From Tatlockia sp. (GTDB lineage Bacteria > Pseudomonadota > Gammaproteobacteria > Legionellales > Legionellaceae), in NCBI GenBank assembly GCA_013697725.1, contig JACCWI010000055.1, forward strand, positions 248,001 through 312,000: a DNA stretch of 64,000 nt, in the 5' to 3' direction. Under the pieces are notes generated by a model. The model did not search any database and was not told the DNA's origin. It was given only the letters and a program-made list of their open reading frames with translations. Of this stretch, positions 1 to 7,929 are shown in pieces (within the stretch, counting starts at the first letter, position 1; every line of letters begins with the position of its first letter). A program made the translations under genes and the position numbers.

Positions 1-1
1 T

Positions 2-397
2 GAGTTAATTCAAAAAGTTCAGGGTAATGGAAAATTAAGAGTTCCTACTATCGTTCTTAGGAATGTATTAACTCAATCCTATCAACAAAAATTAGCTTCA
101 CCTCAACAACAGCAAACTCAAAATATTCAACAAGGCATTGTCCATCAAATGCAGCTGCAAGCAGACCAGGCAGCAGCTACGCCTACAACTCCTACTCAGC
201 CTGCAGCAACTCCGGCCACGGCTACTGATCCTGCACTTGAAGCCGCAGCAATGGCAGATAGACAATTGGCAGCAATGGTACAGTCTGGAGTGTTAATATT
301 GCAGGGCAGTGATTATTTGATTGAAATGAGTTTTAACCAAGGTAAATTAATGGTTAATGGCAAACCTTTTGAGCCAGCTATGCTGAAAATTCAATAA
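2..397 (+). CDS. DUF945 (YdgA)-like protein, 3' end only
   Basis: The reading frame is open from base 2 to the TAA at 395-397 and enters from outside the window, so only the last 131 residues are visible. After a Gln-rich stretch (QQQQTQNIQQ) comes an Ala/Thr/Pro-rich linker, then a C-terminal segment ending GKLMVNGKPFEPAML. A terminal 'G-x-L-x-V-N-G-K' strand after a low-complexity linker is what I associate with the DUF945/YdgA family of periplasmic or membrane-anchored proteins of unknown function. The N-terminal signal or membrane segment expected for that family would be outside the window. The first in-frame ATG (149) lies inside the linker and is not the likely start. The family call is recognition of the C-terminus only. 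Confidence 0.55.
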   Translation, partial: ELIQKVQGNGKLRVPTIVLRNVLTQSYQQKLASPQQQQTQNIQQGIVHQMQLQADQAAATPTTPTQPAATPATATDPALEAAAMADRQLAAMVQSGVLILQGSDYLIEMSFNQGKLMVNGKPFEPAMLKIQ

Positions 398-627
398 GGA
401 AATTTAAGATTAGTTTCTGTTAATTTGGTCCTTTATTAGGAAACCTAGTATTAGCTTCTAATCTAGTTTTCAAAATGGAGGCCACAGTTAGCAAAAGCTA
501 AAGAATGTATGCAGCAAGATTAGATCACTAGGTAGTTACTGATTAATAAGCCAAATTTCTAAATCGGACTTGTCAGGAATTGCTCAATTGGTTAAGATGC
601 TGCTTTTAAAAGGAGGAGTGAAGAAGA

Positions 628-909
628 ATGACAACAATCAGCAATGAAGCCGGAGATACAACCGCATCACTGGCAGCGAGTGTCACTCAATCAGTGCAAA
701 AATATTTCACCGAGCTAAAGGGAACTGATCCGGTTGATCTGTACCAGTTTGTTCTTGAGGAAATTGAAACCCCATTGTTTCGCGCTGTCATGGAACATTG
801 CAAATACAATCAATCTCGTGCAGCAATTATGCTTGGAATTAGTAGAGGAACTCTAAGAACTAAATTGCGTCGTTATTTTGATGATAAGTATGTTGGTACC
901 AGAGATTAA
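628..909 (+). CDS. fis: Fis-family nucleoid-associated DNA-binding protein
   Basis: A 93-residue protein, close to the usual 98 for Fis. The C-terminal third is a Fis-type helix-turn-helix (about residues 56-84: HCKYNQSRAAIMLGISRGTL followed by RTKLRRY), and the N-terminal half fits the dimerising helical core. Fis bends DNA and acts as a growth-phase dependent global regulator; Legionella species carry several Fis paralogues, some of which control effector genes. A strong AGGAGG at 611-616 lies 11 bases before the ATG. The gene stands alone: the usual partner dusB is not adjacent, and the upstream 230 bp (398-627) shows no open frame, so it probably holds the promoter. A terminator hairpin follows directly. 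Confidence 0.93.
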   Translation: MTTISNEAGDTTASLAASVTQSVQKYFTELKGTDPVDLYQFVLEEIETPLFRAVMEHCKYNQSRAAIMLGISRGTLRTKLRRYFDDKYVGTRD

Positions 910-934
910 GTTTCAAGTTTAAAACTTTGAATTC

Positions 935-961
935 AAAAAGGAAGCCTTGTGTTTCCTTTTT
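935..961 (+). terminator. Rho-independent terminator after fis
   Basis: AAAAAGGAA at 935-943 pairs with TTCCTTTTT at 953-961 across a 9-base loop. The 3' arm itself is T-rich, as in an intrinsic terminator, and it begins 25 bases after the fis stop codon. Confidence 0.65.
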
Positions 962-1193
962 CTTTATCAGTGCTGAAAAAAGCGTTTTAGAAGAGATTCA
1001 AGGTAATGCTTGGGTATAAATTCTTTAGATAAACTCACTAATAAATGTTCAATAATTATGCCCTTATCCCCCATATTGAGAACAGCTCCTTGCCCTATAT
1101 TTACTTTTATGGCTCCTAGCCATTTTCCTAAGACTAAGGAAATGAAACCCCCAATAAGATTGATGCCAGGAAGATGGTTGTAAAATCAAAAAT

Positions 1194-2144
1194 TCATTCT
1201 TCAGAAAACATAGAACTTACTGATTCCTCAACATTTACACGTTTAATAGCTTGTGCCAACATTTCTGCAAGACTTACGACGCGAATTTTATTACAGGCCT
1301 TTGCTGCATCATTTAAGGGTATGGTATCGGTTATAACTACTTCATCAAGCGATGAGTGCATGATGTTTTCAACAGCAGGCCCTGATAAGACAGGATGAGT
1401 GATATAAGCTCTTACACTAGCTGCACCATTTTGCTTTAATTGATAAGCTGCAGAGCATAGTGTTCCAGCTGTATCGACAATATCATCGATAATTAGGCAA
1501 TGCCTACCAGCAGGTTCTCCAATAATATGCATAACTTCTGATTTATTTGGTCCAGATCGTCGTTTATCGATTATTGATAATTCCGCGTCATTAAGAAGTT
1601 TTGCCATTGCTCTTGCACGAACAACTCCTCCCACGTCAGGCGAAATCACCATTAGATTAGGTAAATTTTGTTGTTTAATATCTTCCAGCAAAATAGGGGT
1701 TGAATAAACATTGTCAACTGGCATATAGAAAAAACCCTGGATCTGATCGGCATGCAAATCAACAGTAAGTACTCGACATATACCCACTGATGCCATCATA
1801 TCAGCAATAACTTTTGCAGTAATTGGCACGCGAGCTGAGCGTACTCGTCTATCTTGACGCGCATAACCAAAATAAGGCACTACAGCGGTTATACGACCTG
1901 CAGAGGAACGACGCAGTGCGTCTGCCATAATCATTAGTTCCATCAAATTATTATTAGTCGGTGCACAAGTAGACTGAACGACAAATACATCACGGCCGCG
2001 AACATTTTCAAGGATTTCCACCATGGTTTCGCCATCACTGAAAGTCCCTACTGTGGCTTGACCAAGAGGTATTTGTAAATGAGATGCAATGTTAAGTGCC
2101 AGCTCTGGATTAGCATTACCAGTAAAAATCATCATTGTTGACAT
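1194..2144 (-). CDS. prs: Ribose-phosphate pyrophosphokinase (PRPP synthetase)
   Basis: Makes 5-phosphoribosyl 1-diphosphate from ribose 5-phosphate and ATP, feeding purine, pyrimidine, histidine, tryptophan and NAD synthesis in the cytosol. The protein is colinear with class I bacterial Prs: [20 protein letters not shown], then [11 protein letters not shown] (ATP loop), [11 protein letters not shown], and the PRPP-binding loop [10 protein letters not shown] near residues 220-230. I chose the ATG at 2142-2144 (316 residues, against 315 in E. coli) with GAAGG ten bases upstream; a TTG two codons earlier is open but sits only four bases from that site. The tRNA-Gln gene lies upstream on the same strand. 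In many gammaproteobacteria ispE sits between lolB and prs; here it does not. Confidence 0.97.
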   Translation of the reverse strand: MSTMMIFTGNANPELALNIASHLQIPLGQATVGTFSDGETMVEILENVRGRDVFVVQSTCAPTNNNLMELMIMADALRRSSAGRITAVVPYFGYARQDRRVRSARVPITAKVIADMMASVGICRVLTVDLHADQIQGFFYMPVDNVYSTPILLEDIKQQNLPNLMVISPDVGGVVRARAMAKLLNDAELSIIDKRRSGPNKSEVMHIIGEPAGRHCLIIDDIVDTAGTLCSAAYQLKQNGAASVRAYITHPVLSGPAVENIMHSSLDEVVITDTIPLNDAAKACNKIRVVSLAEMLAQAIKRVNVEESVSSMFSEE

Positions 2145-2191
2145 GTGCAAAAAACCTTCGATTAGTTTTAATCAGGATATCTAAACACATA

Positions 2192-2265
2192 GCAGAAGAC
2201 AGCGAGCAAAAAATAATTATTATTTGAGCGATCCAAGTGAACGCAGCCTTCCAGGTATCTTCTGC
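2192..2265 (-). repeat. Inverted repeat in the prs leader
   Basis: GCAGAAGA at 2192-2199 is exactly reversed by TCTTCTGC at 2258-2265, in the leader between tRNA-Gln and prs. The 58-base loop is AT-rich in the middle. It could form a long-range stem in the prs 5' untranslated region or mark processing after the tRNA; neither role is shown by the sequence. Confidence 0.3.
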
Positions 2266-2293
2266 CGTCTGTTTACTTGAATGAGCAAGTAAT

Positions 2294-2368
2294 TGGCTGG
2301 GGTGCTAGGATTCGAACCTAGGTATGCAGGGATCAAAACCCTGTGCCTTACCGCTTGGCGACACCCCA
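2294..2368 (-). tRNA. tRNA-Gln (anticodon TTG)
   Basis: Read on the minus strand, the 75-base sequence begins TGGGGTGTCGCCAAGCGG and ends GCACCCCAGCCA, with the CCA encoded. The acceptor stem pairs TGGGGTG with CACCCCA, the T arm carries GGTTCGAATCC, and the anticodon loop reads TTTTGAT with TTG as the anticodon. The unusual U1-A72 pair at the end of the acceptor stem is typical of bacterial glutamine tRNA. It probably shares a transcript with prs, since no terminator is visible between them. Confidence 0.97.
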
Positions 2369-2431
2369 ATAAATTGTGGGTTTTTCTTTTTACGTCCGTG
2401 ATTATTTGTGTACTGCTGCAATGTGCTGCGT

Positions 2432-2460
2432 ATTTTGCAGCGTATTTAAAAGCTTGTCAA
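2432..2460 (-). promoter_or_regulatory. Probable sigma-70 promoter for tRNA-Gln (and prs)
   Basis: On the minus strand a perfect TTGACA (2455-2460) is followed after 17 bases by CAAAAT (2432-2437), four of six matches to the -10 consensus. Transcription would begin near 2425, giving a leader of about 57 bases before the mature tRNA at 2368. Confidence 0.5.
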
Positions 2461-2501
2461 CGACATGTAATTATTTTTTGATTTTTAGTAAACGATTAAA
2501 G

Positions 2502-2546
2502 TAGTCGCATAGTAATTTACTGAAGAAGAACATTACTATACGACTA
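2502..2546 (-). terminator. Long hairpin downstream of lolB
   Basis: TAGTCGCATAGTAAT (2502-2516) and ATTACTATACGACTA (2532-2546) form a 15-bp stem with one mismatch and a 15-base loop, starting 10 bases after the lolB stop codon. No long T run follows on the minus strand, so it may be a factor-assisted terminator or an mRNA-end stabiliser rather than a classic intrinsic terminator. Confidence 0.5.
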
Positions 2547-2555
2547 ATTAGCACA

Positions 2556-3320
2556 CTAAATTTGCCAGTCTTTAATAATTAACTTGATGAATACGCCATT
2601 ACCTTGTAATCGAATACTAGATGGCAATACCGCATTTCCTACCGCACGGTACTGTTGGTATTCGATAGTGAAACCTGCTTGTCGCAAACCTAGTAAATGA
2701 CCTGCTTGATCGTATTTTTTACCTTGAGCCGCGCCGGGTGCTGGTATACCACGTACCCAATAGTAAAGATTAGTAACAGGAAGACTTATGCCTGTTTGTT
2801 GTTTTAATAAAGATTCAGCATTCGAAGAGGAGGCTGTTTTAGGCCCATCTTTCAAAGTAACTAAGCCGCCGCTTTTAGAAATCAATATAGTTCCGCTACC
2901 CAAAGGACCTGACATGCGGATTTGATAGCTCCCAGCTCCACGTTGTATCCAGTTCACTGAAGCACTATAACCTTTTCCTTGGCTTCGAGCGGCCATTGCT
3001 CCTGAAAGATTCCAGGATGAAATTTTAGCAGCAGCGGAATTTTCAGGATTATTCACTACAAAGGCAGTATTGGCTTTAGATAGTTTCGTGTCGATTTTAG
3101 TGGAAACTATCCTGTTGTTTGTTTTATTTTGTTCGTTTAATAAAGGTTCATTCACAGTTACTGATGAATCAGCTGTGACTTTAGAGCTTGTTTGATTTTT
3201 TAAATCCGTTGTTCCAAGAGAAGGTTCAAGATTATTTGGTGTATCTAACACTGGTGTTTTTGGGGCGCATGCAGCCAATAGTAAAAAAGGTACAACATAA
3301 AACAACCTAAAACTGATCAT
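2556..3320 (-). CDS. lolB: Outer-membrane lipoprotein receptor LolB
   Basis: LolB accepts lipoproteins from the periplasmic carrier LolA and inserts them in the outer membrane. Residues 1-18 form a lipoprotein signal with lipobox LAAC (lipidated Cys18, followed by Ala, which fits outer-membrane sorting). The region from about residue 100 has the family pattern: WNLSGAMAAR, GSYQIRMSGPLGSGTILI, YYWVRGIPAPG, and a C-terminal beta strand ending in KDW. The protein is 254 residues against about 207 in E. coli because a Ser/Thr/Asn-rich segment of roughly 75 residues separates the lipobox from the LolB fold. GGGAG precedes the ATG by 8 bases. It is divergent from coaD, with 131 bp between them for both promoters. 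Confidence 0.9.
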   Translation of the reverse strand: MISFRLFYVVPFLLLAACAPKTPVLDTPNNLEPSLGTTDLKNQTSSKVTADSSVTVNEPLLNEQNKTNNRIVSTKIDTKLSKANTAFVVNNPENSAAAKISSWNLSGAMAARSQGKGYSASVNWIQRGAGSYQIRMSGPLGSGTILISKSGGLVTLKDGPKTASSSNAESLLKQQTGISLPVTNLYYWVRGIPAPGAAQGKKYDQAGHLLGLRQAGFTIEYQQYRAVGNAVLPSSIRLQGNGVFIKLIIKDWQI

Positions 3321-3451
3321 TTCAGATCTCCCTGTTTATCATCCTAAAAGAAGTAACTGCCTTGTTAAAAACCAGGATCATTGTTTAGACAATAGTTTTT
3401 CTAATCACAATACGCTAGACTTTCCAAACTTGCAATTAAAGCGTCCACGAG

Positions 3452-3940
3452 ATGAAACAAAAAGCGATCTATCCCGGAACTTTTGACCCCATTACCAATG
3501 GTCACATTGATATTATTACTCGAGCTGCTAAGATTTTTCCAGAGTTAATTGTAGCTGTCGCTTCTAATTCAGCTAAAAGTCCATACTTACCATTAGCAAC
3601 GCGAATACATTTGATAGAAGGCGCTGTTAGTGCTTTATCAGGAGTGTCTGTGCTTGGTTTTGATACCTTATTAATTGAGTTTGCCCAGCAACAAAAAGCA
3701 GGCATAATTTTGCGGGGTCTGCGCGCTGTAAATGATTTCGAGTATGAGTTTCAACTTGCAGGAATGAATCGCAAATTAGCTAGAGAAATCGAAACTTTAT
3801 TTTTAACCCCTTCAGAACATCTAATGTTTATTTCTTCAACAAGAGTGCGTGAAATTTCATCGCTTGGTGGTGATGTATCTCAATTTGTACCTGCTGCTGT
3901 CGTATCTGCTTTAGCTGAAAGGAGAAAGCAGGTTTTATGA
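3452..3940 (+). CDS. coaD: Phosphopantetheine adenylyltransferase
   Basis: Transfers AMP from ATP to 4'-phosphopantetheine to give dephospho-CoA, the fourth step of coenzyme A synthesis. At 162 residues it has the standard length. The nucleotidyltransferase signature TNGH is at residues 15-18 within [12 protein letters not shown], and the second ATP-binding motif ISSTRVRE lies at 127-134. [20 protein letters not shown] matches the substrate-loop region of the family. The stop overlaps the start of ggt by four bases (ATGA at 3937-3940), so the two are translationally coupled, although their functions are not obviously linked. Confidence 0.97.
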   Translation: MKQKAIYPGTFDPITNGHIDIITRAAKIFPELIVAVASNSAKSPYLPLATRIHLIEGAVSALSGVSVLGFDTLLIEFAQQQKAGIILRGLRAVNDFEYEFQLAGMNRKLAREIETLFLTPSEHLMFISSTRVREISSLGGDVSQFVPAAVVSALAERRKQVL

Positions 3941-5757
3941 CTATCATAAAGTATTTAACAGCTCTCATTTTTATAAGTTCTTATTCATTTGCAATGGCGA
4001 ATTTTGCCGATAAACCTCCAGGCTATGCAGTTGCTACTGCTCATCCCCTAGCAACAAAAGCAGGTCTTGAAATTTTAGCTAAAGGTGGAAATGCTTTCGA
4101 TGCGGCGGTTGCGATATCTGCCGCATTAGCCGTCGTTTCTCCTTATCACTCCGGTTTGGGCGGCGGTGGCTTTTGGCTTTTGCATGTTGCTAAAGAGAAG
4201 ACAAACCTATTCATAGATGGACGAGAAAAAGCGCCACTGGCTTCTAGTAAAACAATGTTTTTAGGAGCTGATGGCAAATTAATTCCTGGGTTAACTTTAA
4301 ATGGCGGTTTAGCCGCAGCTATACCTGGCGAACCTGCAGCCCTTATTTATATTGCTACTCATTACGGTCAGCTCCCTTTGGTAGAGACGTTGACTCCCGC
4401 TATACAGTTGGCTGAAGAAGGTTTTATTGTTGATCAGTTGTTTAACTATTACTCAACAATGGAAGATCGTTTAGATATGTTGAAACGATTTCCAGATACA
4501 GCTGCAATTTTTTTAAATCAGGGCAAAGCTTTTCAGATTGGAGAACGCTTAAAGCAACCCGATTTGGCAAGAACCCTAAGAGTGCTTGCAGAACTTGGCC
4601 ATGATGGCTTTTATAAGGGAGAGATTGCTAACCGATTAGTAAGCGGTGTTAGGAAAGCGGGCGGTATTTGGACTATGGAGGATTTGGCTCGTTACCAAGT
4701 GAAAATACGTAGGCCCTTAGTCGGTGCCTTTCATAATATGTTAGTTATCACTGCACCTCCACCTTCTGCGGGAGGGGTTGCTTTATTAACCATGTTAAAT
4801 ATCCTGGCGGATTATCCTTTGGAATCTTTATCCAAAGCACAGTGGGTTCATTATTTAGTTGAAGCGATGCGTCTTAGCTATTGGCAAAGAAGTAAATATC
4901 TAGCGGATCCTGACTTTGTTAATGTTCCTTTGAACCATTTAATTTCTGCTGAAAATGCAAAGCAGCTTCGTCAATTAATTCCAAACGATAAAGCTTTACC
5001 CAGTGCAATTCTCAGGGGTGATCCTACGAATTTGGAAAGTAAAAATACGACGCATTTTTCTGTTTTAGACGAACAAGGTAATCGCGTTTCTGCAACTCTA
5101 TCGGTCAATTATATTTTTGGTTCTTCGGTAATACCAGCAGGCACAGGAGTTCTAATAAACGATGAAATGGATGATTTCTCTACTAAACCAGGTGCTAGAA
5201 ATGTATTTGGGATTGTTGGCAGTGATGCCAATATTATCCAACCAGGAAAAAGGCCTTTATCCAGTATGACGCCAACCTTTTTAGAGATGCCTGGACGTTT
5301 AGCTATTGTCGGTACTCCTGGTGGCAGTCGTATTCCAACTATGGTATTACTGGCAACGCTTAGTTTCAATAATTTCAAGGGTGCAATTTCAATGGTTTCA
5401 GAGATGCGTTTCCATCATCAATATTTGCCGGATTGGCTACAAGTGGAACCAGAAACTTTTTCACCCAAATTACAAGCAGAATTAAAAGCAATGGGATATA
5501 AGTTGATGCTTTTAAAACAATATTATGGCGATATGCAAGCGATCACTTGGGATAGCGTTAATAATTTAATTAGTGCTACTTCCGATCCAAGACGTATCGG
5601 CTCCGCCGCAGTAATTGCCTCTACTAAGAAAAGTTATGATAGTTTTGCTGAAAGTTGTTCACCAACTGTCACTCCAGGCGACAGTTGCAAAAATAGGCAG
5701 CAAGCTAAACCTAATCCCTTTTTGCAAGGTGTGATATTTGAATTGTTAAGCAGCTAG
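3937..5757 (+). CDS. ggt: Gamma-glutamyltransferase (glutathione hydrolase)
   Basis: Periplasmic or secreted N-terminal nucleophile enzyme that removes the gamma-glutamyl group of glutathione and related peptides. A signal peptide ends near residue 21 (AMA before NF). The chain carries the family landmarks [20 protein letters not shown] and GTPGGSRIP. Autocleavage and catalysis should use Thr371, the first residue of TTHFSV, giving a large subunit of about 349 residues and a small one of 236. The oxyanion Ser-Ser pair is present in PLSSMTPT. The small subunit is longer than the roughly 190 residues of E. coli, with extra sequence near the C-terminus containing two cysteines ([15 protein letters not shown]). 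It is coupled to coaD by a 4-base overlap. Confidence 0.95.
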   Translation: MTIIKYLTALIFISSYSFAMANFADKPPGYAVATAHPLATKAGLEILAKGGNAFDAAVAISAALAVVSPYHSGLGGGGFWLLHVAKEKTNLFIDGREKAPLASSKTMFLGADGKLIPGLTLNGGLAAAIPGEPAALIYIATHYGQLPLVETLTPAIQLAEEGFIVDQLFNYYSTMEDRLDMLKRFPDTAAIFLNQGKAFQIGERLKQPDLARTLRVLAELGHDGFYKGEIANRLVSGVRKAGGIWTMEDLARYQVKIRRPLVGAFHNMLVITAPPPSAGGVALLTMLNILADYPLESLSKAQWVHYLVEAMRLSYWQRSKYLADPDFVNVPLNHLISAENAKQLRQLIPNDKALPSAILRGDPTNLESKNTTHFSVLDEQGNRVSATLSVNYIFGSSVIPAGTGVLINDEMDDFSTKPGARNVFGIVGSDANIIQPGKRPLSSMTPTFLEMPGRLAIVGTPGGSRIPTMVLLATLSFNNFKGAISMVSEMRFHHQYLPDWLQVEPETFSPKLQAELKAMGYKLMLLKQYYGDMQAITWDSVNNLISATSDPRRIGSAAVIASTKKSYDSFAESCSPTVTPGDSCKNRQQAKPNPFLQGVIFELLSS

Positions 5758-5774
5758 CAACTGCTAATTTCCAG

Positions 5775-5794
5775 TATTAATTTTAAAATTAATA
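5775..5794. terminator. AT-only palindrome between convergent ggt and plsC
   Basis: A perfect 20-base palindrome centred on TTTTAAAA lies in the 43-bp gap between two convergent genes. It has no G or C, so it would be a weak hairpin, but its placement suggests a bidirectional transcription end. Confidence 0.3.
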
Positions 5795-5800
5795 AAGAAG

Positions 5801-6538
5801 TTAGATCTTGGGATTTCCTATCAAACTTTCCATCGAAGCATGTACTCGCTTAATCAATTCATTTCTGGTTTGCATAGTATATTCAGCTGCATCAATCGCT
5901 TCACCAATGTATATTTCGGCCGTTTGATTGAGATTTAATTGCAGGGTACGTGCAGGCAAAATGTCGTAAGCGCCTCGAATTCCAATAGGTATTATTGTTG
6001 CTTTTGCTAAAATAGCCGTCACAAAAGCTCCTTTTTTAAATTTTCCAAGCTTGCCATCCTTAGAGCGGGTACCCTCAGGCGCAATCCACATTACGATTCC
6101 GCTTTCTAGCAATTGACGAACCTGTTCTAAATCTTTTATAGCTTGGTGTCTATCTTTGCGATCAATAAAAGGGAATTCCGCAGCCGCCATGCCCTTACCC
6201 ATGATGGGAATCTTTGCTAATTCTTTTTTAGCAAGCATGCGAATAGAGTGATTAGGAAAAGCTTTTAAACTAATTGGAATATCATAAAGACTTGAGTGAT
6301 TACACATAATTATGGTGGCTTTCCCTGCCACAGGTTTTACGGCATAGGGATTGATAATTTTACACTTAACGCCGACTAAATTTAATATCCGGTCTACCCA
6401 AAGCTCAAGGGTAATATCGACCCAATGTCGATTTGTTCGACCAAAAAAACGTTTTACGGTTGATCGGCCGCAGGTATTAGCCGTATAAAACGCGGAGACT
6501 AACATTATCCATAGAGTTCGTAACTTGCTGATTTTCAT
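5801..6538 (-). CDS. plsC: 1-acyl-sn-glycerol-3-phosphate acyltransferase
   Basis: Adds the second acyl chain to lysophosphatidic acid to give phosphatidic acid for membrane phospholipids. The 245-residue protein has the acyltransferase motif N-H-x4-D as NHSSLYD at residues 80-86 and the PEGTRS motif at 154-159. EFPFIDRKDR (about 121-130) corresponds to the substrate-binding block between them. A hydrophobic stretch at about residues 8-20 may anchor it in the inner membrane. No strong ribosome binding site precedes the ATG, so the exact start is uncertain; an ATG at residue 12 is an alternative. It lies downstream of mutM on the same strand, with a hairpin in between. Confidence 0.92.
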   Translation of the reverse strand: MKISKLRTLWIMLVSAFYTANTCGRSTVKRFFGRTNRHWVDITLELWVDRILNLVGVKCKIINPYAVKPVAGKATIIMCNHSSLYDIPISLKAFPNHSIRMLAKKELAKIPIMGKGMAAAEFPFIDRKDRHQAIKDLEQVRQLLESGIVMWIAPEGTRSKDGKLGKFKKGAFVTAILAKATIIPIGIRGAYDILPARTLQLNLNQTAEIYIGEAIDAAEYTMQTRNELIKRVHASMESLIGNPKI

Positions 6539-6581
6539 ATTGTTTAAACACTAAAATTAAAAATTAAAACCATAACGATAT

Positions 6582-6600
6582 GAGCTAAATACTTTAGCTC
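6582..6600 (-). terminator. Hairpin between mutM and plsC
   Basis: GAGCTAAA (6582-6589) and TTTAGCTC (6593-6600) form a perfect 8-bp stem with a three-base loop, 61 bases after the mutM stop and 44 bases before plsC. T-rich sequence follows on the minus strand but not immediately, so this may be an intrinsic terminator or attenuator. Confidence 0.4.
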
Positions 6601-6660
6601 CAGGTTAGGTATAATACTGCAATTGCCCCAGGTTTCCCAGTCATAGCCTAAACAGCTAAT

Positions 6661-7479
6661 TCACAAGATTTGGCAGTTTGGGCAAAATGCTGAGCTTCTT
6701 CCACCAATGGAGACGACTTGGATAAGGCTGTGGCAACGAAAACAACTTTTATTCTTACGACCATAAACCAGTAAATTATTGGAAAAATAACCAGGTTTTC
6801 CATCACTTGCATAGAAATCACGCAAAGTTGTCCCACCTGCATCGATTGCTTGTTGTAAAACTAATTTAATTTGCCTAGCTAATCGATGAAAGCTTTCAAG
6901 GACCAGTGAACCTGCTGGAGTTAAAGGATGAATACCTGCTAAAAACAAGCTTTCAGTGGCGTAGATATTTCCTATGCCCACCACTACTTCATTGGTCATA
7001 ATAAATGATTTGATGGTTTGAACTTTATTTTTTGCCCTTTGCAATAAATAATTGCCATCAAAGGATTGTGCGAGGGGCTCGAGGCCTAAATGACTTAAAG
7101 GGCGACTTAATTCCGGATTTATAGCTCGATAAAGCCAAAGTCCAAAACGTCTGGGATCATTATATCGAAGTGTAAAACCATTAGTGAGCTCCAGGTCGAC
7201 ATGATCATGTTTTGTTGCTGCTAAATCACCATCGATAAGACGTAAATGACCAGACATGCCAAGGTGATTTAATAAAAAACCTTCAGATAATTTGAAAATA
7301 AGATATTTAGCTCGTCGGTTAACTGAAATTATTTTTTGCCCGACACAATGCGTCGACAGCTCTGGTGATACAGGACATCTAAGCTTGTGCTGTCTAATAA
7401 CCACCGCTTTAATGGTTTGATTAATTAGATATGGACTGATACCACGGCAGGTGGTTTCTACTTCAGGTAATTCTGGCAT
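6661..7479 (-). CDS. mutM: Formamidopyrimidine-DNA glycosylase
   Basis: Base-excision repair enzyme that removes 8-oxoguanine and ring-opened purines and then cleaves the strand. The N-terminus PELPEVETTCRG supplies the catalytic Pro2 and Glu3. The loop NEVVVGIGNIYATESLF and the C-terminal zinc finger (C-x2-C, then C-x2-C within CFRCH and FCPNCQ, with Arg in GGRSSAF) are intact. At 272 residues the length is normal. Its start overlaps the stop of the upstream membrane gene by one base (TAATG), which implies coupled translation. Confidence 0.96.
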   Translation of the reverse strand: MPELPEVETTCRGISPYLINQTIKAVVIRQHKLRCPVSPELSTHCVGQKIISVNRRAKYLIFKLSEGFLLNHLGMSGHLRLIDGDLAATKHDHVDLELTNGFTLRYNDPRRFGLWLYRAINPELSRPLSHLGLEPLAQSFDGNYLLQRAKNKVQTIKSFIMTNEVVVGIGNIYATESLFLAGIHPLTPAGSLVLESFHRLARQIKLVLQQAIDAGGTTLRDFYASDGKPGYFSNNLLVYGRKNKSCFRCHSLIQVVSIGGRSSAFCPNCQIL

Positions 7480-7721
7480 TAGTTTGGGTCATTATGATCA
7501 AATGTTCTTCCTTTAGAGGATTCTTCAACATTGGAAATACCTTTGGCAGGAAAAAGCAAATTTTTTATAGAAGCAAGGGCCCAAAGAAGAGTCCCTAATA
7601 GAAATCCCCAAATTAAAATATAGAAAAACGTAATAAAAAATCCAATTATAAGTGCGATAAAGATGCCTAAAATTAGAAAAGGAGTAATATTTTCAAAGGG
7701 TTGTATAATTTTTCTGCTCAT
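7479..7721 (-). CDS. Small two-helix membrane protein upstream of mutM
   Basis: I do not recognise a family. The 80-residue protein starting at MSRKIIQPFENI has two closely spaced hydrophobic segments (about residues 13-35 and 38-52 of this version) and a charged tail ending GRTFDHNDPN, so it is probably an inner-membrane hairpin protein with a cytosolic tail. I prefer the ATG at 7719-7721, which has AAAGAGA upstream, over an ATG ten codons earlier that lacks a ribosome binding site. The one-base overlap with mutM makes a two-gene operon. A function in DNA repair is not implied by the sequence. Confidence 0.7.
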   Translation of the reverse strand: MSRKIIQPFENITPFLILGIFIALIIGFFITFFYILIWGFLLGTLLWALASIKNLLFPAKGISNVEESSKGRTFDHNDPN

Positions 7722-7820
7722 GTCATTAATCTCTTTCAGGTCAAAATTCATTATTTGATATAAAAATTATCGTCCACAAGCGGGAATGATGCAATGCGAA
7801 TTGTACATTTTGTGGTATTA

Positions 7821-7826
7821 TATAAT
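7821..7826 (+). promoter_or_regulatory. Candidate -10 element for the desaturase
   Basis: A perfect TATAAT, preceded by ATT, lies about 100 bases upstream of the desaturase start. The -35 region at 17-bp spacing is weak (GAATTG at 7798-7803); TTGTAC at 7801 is closer to consensus but only 14 bp away. Confidence 0.4.
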
Positions 7827-7929
7827 AGTAAAGAGATGATTAGTTACTAATTCAGATTTGTTTTTCTATCTTTCTTTTTTAGTTATACTCATTCTAGACG
7901 CAGCTCAAACATTATTTAACGGAGAACTT

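Noticed and set aside
2293..2481. Open frame starting MAGVLGFEPRYAG across the tRNA
   Set aside because: It is the antisense of tRNA-Gln; such frames are a known annotation artefact.
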